From positions 1-38,539 of the forward strand of contig JBMNUL010000006.1 in the NCBI GenBank assembly GCA_050946255.1: a DNA stretch of 38,539 nt, read 5' to 3'. Shown here piece by piece: positions 26,301-34,630 of the stretch (the stretch's first letter is position 1; the number at the start of each line of letters is the position of its first letter). Position numbers and translations under genes: made by a program. The DNA is from JBMNUL01 sp050946255. Lineage in GTDB: Bacteria > Actinomycetota > Coriobacteriia > Coriobacteriales > CADBOM01. The notes below the pieces were generated by a model. It saw only the letters and a list, made by a program, of their open reading frames with translations, had not been told where the DNA came from and did no database searches.

Positions 26301-29300
26301 AACCCCAAGACAGAGTACACGATCACCACGCCAGAGCAGTTGGCCGGAATCTCCTATCTCGTGCACGAGTGGGGAACCTACAACCAGGCCAAGTACCAGA
26401 CCACCGATTTCGAGGGCGTGACCTTCTACCTGGCAAACGACCTCGACCTTGGTGGAGAGGAGCTCGGGTTCAACTGGTATCCAATCGGGTACTACACGGC
26501 CTATTGCACGTTCCACGGGACTTTCGATGGACAAGGCCATACGATCAAGGGTCTCTACTGCGACTGGTCCAGCACCAACTACCTAGGGCTATTCGGCGGA
26601 GTGACTAATGCCACGATCAAGAATCTCAACGTCGAGGGAACCGTCTCTGGCGGGCAGGACCTTGGCGGACTCGTGGGAGGGTCCTTCGGGTCCACGATAG
26701 AGAACTGCAGCTCCAATGTCGTCGTCACCTCCAATGTGAGCGGCGCAAACGGAATCCTCGTCGGTGTTGCCGACGATAGTGACGACGTTCTCAGCACGAT
26801 CAAGGGCTGCACGTCATATGGCAGCGTGACCTGCACTGGTAATTCCGGAAAGCTCGGTGGCATCGTGGGAGAGTCCACTGGCGCCACGATAACGAACTGC
26901 GCCAACTACGGTGACGTTCTGAGCGACAACGCATACAACAGCTCGTCCTACATCTCGTTCTACCTCTATGGCGCCGGTGGAATCGCCGGAAACATCAATG
27001 CCGACACGACCATCGAGGCCTGCTTCAACACGGGCAAAGTCCATGGGATGGTAGCAGGTGGAATCGTCGGAGGATCTCGCGGTGTGGTAAGCAACTGCTA
27101 CAACACCGGTGAGATCACGGGCGTCAATGCAAACAGCGATGCCAGCTCAATCGTCTGTGTTGGAGGCGTAGTCGGACTCCGCAGGGCGGACAGCTACTAC
27201 TCGACGTCGAACTGCCAGATTCTCAACTCCTACAACATCGGGACTCTTACCCAGGCTTCTGCCGGGTCGAACCGTTGCGGTGGAATCCTTGGGGCATACG
27301 CGGACTCCACACAGTGGCCCACCGAAGGGTCCACGGATGTCGTGAACAACTACTATCTCACAGGCTGCGGCGCTTCGGGTGCATTCGGCGGATATGGTGA
27401 GAGCGGCACGGCCGCCACGACCGCTTTCGATGTTACGGGGGCCGGCGAGTCCATGGACTCCGCAACGCTGAAAGCCGCTGCTGCAACGCTCGGAGTTGCA
27501 TGGTCGGAGGATACTGATTCCACTTACAACTCCGGATATCCCTATCTGCGCTGGCAGAATCCGGATTCGCTGTATGCGGTCAGCATCGTGGTTTCCTATG
27601 ATGACGGCTCCAACTCCAACGATACCCTCCCGGTGGTAAAGCTCTACAACAAGTCCGATGACACCGAGGTCGCCCAGACATCGCAGTCTGGGATGAGCTG
27701 GTCGTTCGACCTGGCCAACGGAGAGTACTACTACACGGTTTCCCAGGAAGGTTACGAGACCGTGGGCCCGGTGGATGTGACGATTTCCGGGCAGTCTGTC
27801 ACCGAGAACGTGACTCTCAAGATCGACAAGGCCACGGTGACCTTCAACCTGTCCCCGGCAGATGCGAGCATCGTGCTCTCCAATTCCGATGGAGATCAGG
27901 TAGACCCCACCACCACAGACACCACGACTGGCGTAACGACCTACTCGCTGCCAATCGGGACCTACAACTACACTGTCAAGAAGTTCGGTTACACGGCCCA
28001 GACCGGTAGCATCGAAGTTGCCTTCGACGACCTCACGCAGGACGTGAGCCTGACCGTGATTCCCACGACCGCAACGGAATTCGATATCACCCCGGCATCG
28101 GGTTCCTTCAACTCCAACGGCGCGACCGTGATCCTATATCAGGATGGTGTCGAGAGATACAAGTGGACCAAGGCTGCCGACGATGATGGCACCGTGCGTC
28201 TCGTGCAGGATGTCCCCCAGGGTGACTACACCTACACGGTGGTCGCCACCGGGTATGCTGCTCAGACTGGCAGCGTTACCGTGGGTGAGGAAACCCAGAA
28301 GGTGTTGCTCAATCTCACCGAGAAGTCAGGATGGAACGGCACTGCCGACATCTCTTGGGTCGATTCCTCTACATATGCCTCCAACGACCACTTCACGATC
28401 ACCTCTGAGGAGCAGCTCGCGGGGCTGGCATACCTGGTCAACAGCCGCGGCTACGATTTCAGTGGAAAGACCATCGAGCTTGCCTGCGACCTCAACCTCA
28501 ACAACCGCAACTGGTCGCCGATTGGGGTTTATGGCAAGAACTTCGAGGGGACCTTCGATGGCGGAGGATTTGCCATCGATGGCCTCAACATTGTCAAGCA
28601 GTCGACCACTGTTTCTTCCAACTCTCTAGTGTTCGGGTTGTTCGGTATGACCGACGGCGCTACGATCGAGAATCTGGTCGTCCGTGGAAACATCACGCTC
28701 GATTCGCTGCCCGTGGACAGCTCGGGAATTTGCGCAATCGGGGGAATCGTCGCAAAGGCGGATTCCACCAAGATCTTGAACTGTGGCAGCGAGGTCAACA
28801 TCAATATCACCAACACGCAGAGCAAGATTGCCGTGGACATCGGAGGAATCTCCGGATGGGGAATCAACTCCAACTTCGAGGGATGCTACAACTCCGGCAG
28901 CATCGACGTGTCCTCTGTTACTGACACTCTCGATTCTCAGGTCATGGTCGGTGGACTGTGCGGGTTCAGCAACTGCCTGACCAACACCTACGAGGTGGTC
29001 GACTGCTACAACACCGGAAACATCACGGCCGAGGCCGACAAGTACGTGCGCGTTGGCGGTCTGATCGGTTCCTGGTCGACTTATTACTCCGCCGGACCTT
29101 CGGCAAATATGGAAAACGTCTACAACACCGGCAAGATCGCATCTAATGTAAATGCACACGTTGATGGCACGGAGAACTATGCAGGAGCGATAATCGGTCA
29201 ATTCTCGTTCAACGACTCCTCTACCGTGACCAATGCGCACTATCTTGCAGGGAGTGCCAGCACTGGATTCGGAAATGTTTCCGACGAGGAAATCGCCCTT

Positions 29301-32300
29301 GCTGTGGAGGAGACCCAGGAGACCATGCTCTCTTCTGAGTTCACCACCACGATGGGCGAAGCGTTCAAGCAGGCAAACGACGGTAATGCAGAGTACTATC
29401 CACTGCTCAAGTGGCAGAAGGATGTGGTTTCCGCAACAATCGTCACGATGCCCACCAAACTCGACTACGTCGACGGTGAAACATTCGACAGCACTGGAAT
29501 GCAGGTCGAGGTCACCACTGCAAGTGGGGACGTGCGCACGGTGGAGAGCGGTTGGGTCGCAATCAATGGCAACAACCTGCGCCCCGGCACAACCGAGGTG
29601 ACGCTGAGCTATCAGGGAATCGCGCTTACGGTTCCAATTACGGTCTCGTGGCACGATCAGAGCCTGCCCTCGACCCTCAACTATTCGATTGAGGCTCCTG
29701 CAGTGGGTGGCAAACCGCAGACCACGCTGACCCCAGCTGACGATTCCACTTCAGATGCCAATCCACACATCATCCAAACGATTGTCTGGACCCACGCCGG
29801 GTCCGAGATGACCGACACCCATTTCGCGAAGGCGTCCTACTACCGTGCGGAGGTCACGCTCACCGCTGAATACGATGACGGCGGGCACTACGTGTTCCCC
29901 GACGACCTCGTTGTAAACGTCGACGGATCCTTCGACATCCTCGATTTCCAGGTGGCTTCCGACAAGGTAACGTTCACGTTGACCTTCGAGCCGACCAGCT
30001 CCGAGTCCAGCGGGATCACAGCCTCTGCAACACATCTCTATTACGAGGGAGATTCGAGCAATCCACTGGTTGCCGAAATGATTCCCGGCGATGGTGCCCT
30101 CACCTTGATCGACTCCAAGGGCAACTCCACTGAGCTCTCAGTTTACGATGTGGAGTACGACCTGGTTCTCCAGGGGTCGCTTGGCGTTGAGGCCGACTAC
30201 AGCAGAATTGAAAATGGCGAGACAACCACGACCAAGTTCACTGGTGTCAATCTTTATGGTCTGCTGCAGTCTTACGGGATCATCGAGAGGGGCAGCGACG
30301 ACTCGACTCAGGTCACGCTGACCGACACTTCTGGAAGGACATACACCCTCACTCTGGGCGACATCCGCAACAACAGGAACACCTACGATTCCGATGGCAA
30401 CCAGACCTCGACGGTCTCGGCGATGCTGAGCTTTGCAGAGGATGGGGTCCCATATCTCAAGTCGACCTCGCTCCACGCCACCAAGGCCCCGTTCTCGGTG
30501 GAACTTGGAATGAGGAGCAGCGATGATTCCTCGACGCTCTCCTACGTCAACATCACCAAGATCGAAGTCGGAAAGAAGGTCAATGCCTCTCAATACACAT
30601 TGGGCTTCAATGTGAAAGACGACCTGGGAGCTGCCCTCTCCGACTACTCGGTTACCGTGACCGATGCATCTGGCAACAAGGTAGATGCTAATTCCGATGG
30701 GACCTTCTCGCTGAACGAGGCAGAGGATTACATCTATACCGTCACTGCCGATGGGTACACCGTGCGCAAGAACACTGTGAACATGGAGGAGGATTCGACC
30801 ATAGACGTAGTGCTGGTCCCATGTTGGGATGGCGTGACCCGCACCGAGCCTCAAAAGGACGAGGACGGGTGGTATCTGATCGGCACGCCAGAGGAGCTCG
30901 CATGGTGGAACGTCAATGCCACGACATCTGACAATGTGAGGCTCACGCGTGATATCGCCATGGGCGACACCGTCAACTACGTTGTAAACGACGAAGACGG
31001 CAATCTGGACAAGGGCAATTGGACCCCCATGTTCATCAAGGAGGATGAATCCTACACCGGAGAGTTCGACGGTGACGGGCACACCATCTACGGTCTCTAC
31101 ATCAACCGCGAGAACCAGATCGACATGTGGCTAAGTTCACTTGGGGAAGTGCTGATGCTCGCCGATCGCGATTCCGTGATAGGAATGTTCGGATATACAT
31201 ACGGCGCCAAGATCCATGATCTTGGAGTCGAGGGCAAGATCTACGTTCTCGACAGGCCGGACTCCATGTACGCCGACTGGATGCAGGTCGGCGGGATAGT
31301 CGGAATGGCACAGGCCGGGACGCTCATCGACAACTGCTATGTGAACATGTCGATTTCCGTGATCCAGGCTACCGGCAGCGGCTATATCGAGGGAGGAGAC
31401 GGGTGTGGCTACGAGCTCGACGGGGTCCCCACGGTCTGCGATGACTATGTGGGTGGAATCGCCGGATCGATCAGCCGCTCCTGCGAGATCAAGAACTGCT
31501 ATTCAACTGGGTCTTATGTGGCAGAGGGAACGAGGTCTGTGTCCATCGGTGGAATCGTGGGCGGAATGCGCACGGTCACAACTGGGAACAGCCTCGTGCA
31601 GGATTGCTATTCCGATGCTCTTATCGGAGGTACTCCAAACGATTCAGTCGGTTCGACGACGATTGCCTCTGCAATGGGAGGCATTGCCGGAAAGAACGGA
31701 GCTGGTTCATCCGCAAGCTCGGTTGGAAACGATGCAACGGCAACCACCGGATCTTCCGTGGAAGCTGCAACTGGAGCCGTGCCCGACGGGATGGGCATCA
31801 CCTCCAGCGACTATGAAGAGTCTCTTGCCATCGTGTCCGATGAGATGCAGGTATGCTCCATTGACGAATTGGAGAACCTCGGCGAGATGACGAGCGGCAA
31901 CGGCAAGGTTGCAAAGTCTGCAAGCGCGGGAGATTCCGAGGACGGCATAATCGGGCTGGACGCAGATGGCCAGGCGGTGACAATGTCGGGCGGCGTTCCC
32001 TATATAGAGCACTGCGTTGCGCTCAACACGATAATCGACGGGAAGCTCGATACCGATAACACCAGCGACAGGACGATCGCCAACAGGGTTTGCGGTCTGG
32101 ACAACGGCAAGCATACCGACAACTACGCCCTCTCGAACATGCAGGTGCAAAACGCCAACCAAAGCGACGCGTTCGGAGTTGATACCGTCAACGGTGCCGA
32201 CATCACCGCAGTCGACAGCCGGTATTCATCGACTTATACGGGAGTGGGCTGGAGCACGGACCTGTGGAAGTTCCCAAGCTCCCATACCCCGATTCTCTAT

Positions 32301-34436
32301 TGGCAGGATCTTGCGGACATATCGCCTTCGATAGTCGACAACTTCACCTCCACTCCGGTAAAGGAAGACTCTGGTTTCGACTTCACGGTTTCGCTGCAGG
32401 TTGATGGGCATGACGTCGTGCGGCTCAAGACTTACACGTTCGCCGATATGGAGAAGATGGCGTCGAAGGACAGCATGGACGGGACCAAGTACTACTCGTC
32501 CTACTCCGGATATGGAGCTGCAGGCCGTGTGGTCACTGAATACGTCTACCTGCAGACGATCCTCGATGATCTCAACCTCTCCTTCGGGAGCGGAGACGTG
32601 TGGGAGATGGGCTTGGATTACCCCTACAACACCTACTTCAAGAACCCGAGGTACTACTTCCCCAACTGGGATTCGGGGTCCTCTGAGGGCAAGGTGGAGA
32701 TCGACCCAGTGATTGCCATCAAGTCCTACGGAGGTAGCAGCGGTATGTCGGAGGATGCTCTCAAGATGTATGCATCTTCGGCCGACACGCTTTGGACATA
32801 TGTGCTCAACTTCGGGCAGTCGAGCGTTTACGATATCACATACCCCTACTTCTACTATCAGCAGGATGCCGCCACGATGATCTATCCAGAGGATGACATC
32901 GCCGAGGGTGCCGTGGTTGACCTTCTCAAGGAGATCGTGGACCAGGCAAACGCCGATCTGGCCTCCGTCGTGCAGGGCGAGAATGAGCTGCAGGTCCCCG
33001 TCGGGGAGACTTTCGTGACCCCAGAGGAATATGGCAAGCTCAAGGACGTTGTAGATGCAGCTCAGGCCGTGCTCGACTCCGAGAGCTCGACCAACGATGA
33101 GGTCATGACCAGCTACGAGGACCTCGTAAGTGCGATTTCCGAATTCGACTCTGCCAAGAAGACCGGCACCTACGAGGCCGGGACGGTAGACCTGTCATCT
33201 GCGTTAACCGTCGCCGAGGGTCTGGTGTCGAACACGATAATCGACACCTCTGGAGCCAACGTCGACAAGACCCACTCCTGGACGACCCCGGATCAACTCG
33301 CCGCAATCGACGAGTACATCCAAGATGCTCAGGACCTGTTGAAATCTTCCGATCTTCTCGACCAGACCACGCTGTCTCAGATAACATCGGACTTCCTCGA
33401 TCAGATCGAGAACTTCGAGAACGCCACCAAGCGTGGGTCCGCCACGGGTCTCGACAAGGTGATCCGTCGTTCAGGTGCCGGACGTGAGGAGACTGCAGTT
33501 GCAGCTTCCGAGTCCGCGTTCCCCATCTCCGCTGACACTGTTGTGATCGCAAGCGGCGACAAGTTCCCGGATGCTCTTGGCGGAAGTGCCCTGGCAGGTC
33601 TCGAGGACGCCCCGGTCATTCTCTGCTCGGACAAGGGGCTTGGCAAAGAAGCCATTGCCGAGGTGAAGAGGCTGGGTGCCACCAAGGCCGTGATCCTCGG
33701 TGGGGCTGCCAGCGTTCCCAATACCGTGGTGGATCAGCTTGGCGAGTTGGGAATCTCCAGCTCCAACATCACCAGGGTTTCTGGATCCGACCGCTATGGC
33801 ACCAACCTGGCTACCTATGAGTACGGCGAGGGCCAGTGGGGAGACACCGCGATCGTGGCAAGCGGCACCAAGTATCCCGACTCACTGTCGATATCGTCTT
33901 ACTCCTACTCTCAGAAGAGCCCGATATTCCTCGTCGGAGCAGATGGGACGCTCTCCGATGAGGCTGAAGCCGCAATCCAGGAGGGCGGATTCAAGAGAGT
34001 TATCATCATGGGCGGAAGCTCGGCGGTCTCGAGCAGCGTAGAGTCGACAATCGAGTCTATGGGCGTGTCCGACATGGAGGTCATCCGCTTTGCCGGCAAG
34101 GACCGTTGGGATACCAACAAGAAGGTCAACGACTGGCTGCTCTCTTCGGACAGCGAGTCTGGAATGACCGTGGAGAACGTTGGCTTCGTGATTGGCGGTA
34201 AGGCCAAGGGCGAAAAGGGTGAGGACAACAGGTTCGCAGATGCCCTGGGCGGCTCTGCGCTCCTCGGGTCCAAGAACTCTGTTCTCTACTTGGTGAATCC
34301 CGATGACACACAGGATTCCATCGATGCCATTGCTCCCAATGCTTCCAAGGTCGATCATGCCTATATTATCGGAGGCACCGCGAGAATATCGGATGCCTTC
34401 GCAAAGGCCCTGAACGAGGCGCTGACATCGAACTGA
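23343..34436 (+). CDS. Giant secreted GLUG/PEGA-like surface protein with three CWB2 repeats
   Basis: 3697 residues from ATG 23343, 4-5 bases after AAGGGGG; the in-frame GTG at 23322 has no binding site. A signal peptide with a long basic start is cut after about residue 48 (LGYA). A Ser/Thr/Asp/Glu-rich linker (50-185) follows. Then: GLUG block 1 (186-686), PEGA-like repeats (688-970), GLUG 2 (971-1406), PEGA-like (1408-1660), GLUG 3 (1661-2028), a Big_3-like Ig domain (2028-2103), a beta domain (2104-2223), a domain resembling the sulfite-oxidase molybdopterin fold (2224-2418, FTGVNLYGLLQSYGI), a PEGA-like repeat (2419-2495), GLUG 4 (2495-2990), a second such domain (2995-3180, TEYVYLQTILDDLNL), two FIVAR-like helical segments (3188-3370) and three CWB2 repeats (3374-3697). 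Likely a long wall-attached adhesin or ligand-binding fibre. Ends with TGA. Molecular role unknown. Confidence 0.88.
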   Translation: MLESRSGSSSREIRRGRKKHLRENLKKAWCVFACFALVLGLFPSLGYAQGSTTSGADTSGVEVQASSEDNSSAQDSGSSAQSGQVQGESVETSASSSSDVTGSSSSASADNGTGISTSEDSTSSEAGDNSSESAEQLSIATTLESDGVEGEGDVKATSFDVASEEYQTVQNGIDNSLDLANPEDLPTYSGGSGTAEDPYLISTAADLESLRETANTVGSSGTCFYYEQTADIDLANVQWDKGIGYSNTTYYFTGVYDGAGHEITGLNISSSNVDSEYSYIGLFGYLGYSSSDDIDYATVENLTVRGTVTNSDDVSSATGTMHKYTGGIAAYGYCSKIINCKSYVSVSSPGYMGSAYAKTYISSSSTAFTGGIAGMVTGYSDTTTTGIFDCTNYGSVSTSSFVAGGILGYSNMYTTLRNDDNEGDVTTAGCFTGGVLGVAGGYSEKVINCLNSGKVTSTMTYEDQVALSEDAPAIPNSIGGVVGYVNGGKFSIVSSCNKGDVTSAGVSVGGVVGCMGSFSWPEYGAGDSATWSSCVTTGSMTDCYNTGTVSTTATNDLVAVGGVIGVLPTSVEGSNATGCAVTGCYNIGTVSAPSITSGYVGAIAGAPYVATLNTTSGNVEGNYFLTGTAENAFGSAEKGSSYSSDFAGKALGESELKAQEIGTTYVTDSTNTINDGYPYLKWENPDATFAVTIGVSYNNTSNVGDNTPTLVVTKQGSTDAISFTMGEAASDGSREFTANLQNGTYEYTLSQEGYGATSDESDSTPVTGTFTVNKGDVSVDLELVAKTYTYTMSYTPTDANVSGLRAVTSGTTAGSTSGDSTAGTKVAKNLYNGSFYYTVSKFGYAPQRHDFTISYGSSSGSVDLVANPTHALNITFNAPTGSSFTSDTLPKIVITAKDSNGNSYNQTFTATLDSTDATKATLAVDMSEFEAAEGSSNNTYSYLISASGCNSVRGTVDMSADKDLTIDLADKTKWDGTYDISWYDPDNPKTEYTITTPEQLAGISYLVHEWGTYNQAKYQTTDFEGVTFYLANDLDLGGEELGFNWYPIGYYTAYCTFHGTFDGQGHTIKGLYCDWSSTNYLGLFGGVTNATIKNLNVEGTVSGGQDLGGLVGGSFGSTIENCSSNVVVTSNVSGANGILVGVADDSDDVLSTIKGCTSYGSVTCTGNSGKLGGIVGESTGATITNCANYGDVLSDNAYNSSSYISFYLYGAGGIAGNINADTTIEACFNTGKVHGMVAGGIVGGSRGVVSNCYNTGEITGVNANSDASSIVCVGGVVGLRRADSYYSTSNCQILNSYNIGTLTQASAGSNRCGGILGAYADSTQWPTEGSTDVVNNYYLTGCGASGAFGGYGESGTAATTAFDVTGAGESMDSATLKAAAATLGVAWSEDTDSTYNSGYPYLRWQNPDSLYAVSIVVSYDDGSNSNDTLPVVKLYNKSDDTEVAQTSQSGMSWSFDLANGEYYYTVSQEGYETVGPVDVTISGQSVTENVTLKIDKATVTFNLSPADASIVLSNSDGDQVDPTTTDTTTGVTTYSLPIGTYNYTVKKFGYTAQTGSIEVAFDDLTQDVSLTVIPTTATEFDITPASGSFNSNGATVILYQDGVERYKWTKAADDDGTVRLVQDVPQGDYTYTVVATGYAAQTGSVTVGEETQKVLLNLTEKSGWNGTADISWVDSSTYASNDHFTITSEEQLAGLAYLVNSRGYDFSGKTIELACDLNLNNRNWSPIGVYGKNFEGTFDGGGFAIDGLNIVKQSTTVSSNSLVFGLFGMTDGATIENLVVRGNITLDSLPVDSSGICAIGGIVAKADSTKILNCGSEVNINITNTQSKIAVDIGGISGWGINSNFEGCYNSGSIDVSSVTDTLDSQVMVGGLCGFSNCLTNTYEVVDCYNTGNITAEADKYVRVGGLIGSWSTYYSAGPSANMENVYNTGKIASNVNAHVDGTENYAGAIIGQFSFNDSSTVTNAHYLAGSASTGFGNVSDEEIALAVEETQETMLSSEFTTTMGEAFKQANDGNAEYYPLLKWQKDVVSATIVTMPTKLDYVDGETFDSTGMQVEVTTASGDVRTVESGWVAINGNNLRPGTTEVTLSYQGIALTVPITVSWHDQSLPSTLNYSIEAPAVGGKPQTTLTPADDSTSDANPHIIQTIVWTHAGSEMTDTHFAKASYYRAEVTLTAEYDDGGHYVFPDDLVVNVDGSFDILDFQVASDKVTFTLTFEPTSSESSGITASATHLYYEGDSSNPLVAEMIPGDGALTLIDSKGNSTELSVYDVEYDLVLQGSLGVEADYSRIENGETTTTKFTGVNLYGLLQSYGIIERGSDDSTQVTLTDTSGRTYTLTLGDIRNNRNTYDSDGNQTSTVSAMLSFAEDGVPYLKSTSLHATKAPFSVELGMRSSDDSSTLSYVNITKIEVGKKVNASQYTLGFNVKDDLGAALSDYSVTVTDASGNKVDANSDGTFSLNEAEDYIYTVTADGYTVRKNTVNMEEDSTIDVVLVPCWDGVTRTEPQKDEDGWYLIGTPEELAWWNVNATTSDNVRLTRDIAMGDTVNYVVNDEDGNLDKGNWTPMFIKEDESYTGEFDGDGHTIYGLYINRENQIDMWLSSLGEVLMLADRDSVIGMFGYTYGAKIHDLGVEGKIYVLDRPDSMYADWMQVGGIVGMAQAGTLIDNCYVNMSISVIQATGSGYIEGGDGCGYELDGVPTVCDDYVGGIAGSISRSCEIKNCYSTGSYVAEGTRSVSIGGIVGGMRTVTTGNSLVQDCYSDALIGGTPNDSVGSTTIASAMGGIAGKNGAGSSASSVGNDATATTGSSVEAATGAVPDGMGITSSDYEESLAIVSDEMQVCSIDELENLGEMTSGNGKVAKSASAGDSEDGIIGLDADGQAVTMSGGVPYIEHCVALNTIIDGKLDTDNTSDRTIANRVCGLDNGKHTDNYALSNMQVQNANQSDAFGVDTVNGADITAVDSRYSSTYTGVGWSTDLWKFPSSHTPILYWQDLADISPSIVDNFTSTPVKEDSGFDFTVSLQVDGHDVVRLKTYTFADMEKMASKDSMDGTKYYSSYSGYGAAGRVVTEYVYLQTILDDLNLSFGSGDVWEMGLDYPYNTYFKNPRYYFPNWDSGSSEGKVEIDPVIAIKSYGGSSGMSEDALKMYASSADTLWTYVLNFGQSSVYDITYPYFYYQQDAATMIYPEDDIAEGAVVDLLKEIVDQANADLASVVQGENELQVPVGETFVTPEEYGKLKDVVDAAQAVLDSESSTNDEVMTSYEDLVSAISEFDSAKKTGTYEAGTVDLSSALTVAEGLVSNTIIDTSGANVDKTHSWTTPDQLAAIDEYIQDAQDLLKSSDLLDQTTLSQITSDFLDQIENFENATKRGSATGLDKVIRRSGAGREETAVAASESAFPISADTVVIASGDKFPDALGGSALAGLEDAPVILCSDKGLGKEAIAEVKRLGATKAVILGGAASVPNTVVDQLGELGISSSNITRVSGSDRYGTNLATYEYGEGQWGDTAIVASGTKYPDSLSISSYSYSQKSPIFLVGADGTLSDEAEAAIQEGGFKRVIIMGGSSAVSSSVESTIESMGVSDMEVIRFAGKDRWDTNKKVNDWLLSSDSESGMTVENVGFVIGGKAKGEKGEDNRFADALGGSALLGSKNSVLYLVNPDDTQDSIDAIAPNASKVDHAYIIGGTARISDAFAKALNEALTSN
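33465..34433 (+). repeat. CWB2 triplet of the 3697-residue protein, first and third copies divergent
   Basis: Three CWB2 repeats. The first begins RRSGAGREETA instead of the usual RxSGxDRYxTA. The second (RVSGSDRYGTN) is canonical. The third (RFAGKDRWDTN) carries an extra charged loop (GKAKGEKGEDNRF) before ADALGGSALLG. The fold-defining Gly and Ala positions are kept. Confidence 0.85.
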
Positions 34437-34630
34437 TGATATTGGAGATGAATTTAGGAATTTAGGAATTTTGGGAAAGAAGCCTCGCCCGCAGATGGGA
34501 CACCCCACCAGGCAATTTGGAAACGTTGTCTTTTAGTTCTTAGCAAGTTGCCAGAAGCTGGGGCGGCGAGTGAGTTTGAGATAAAGATCGTCAAACATGC
34601 ATTCTTATCCTGAAAGGGGAAGCAGTACAT

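Noticed and set aside
28626..29654. A 342-codon open frame on the minus strand within the 3697-residue protein gene.
   Set aside because: The sense strand encodes a clear GLUG repeat protein; the antisense frame is a by-product of repetitive codon use and has no family features. The same holds for 30138-31082 and 3834-4661 (minus).
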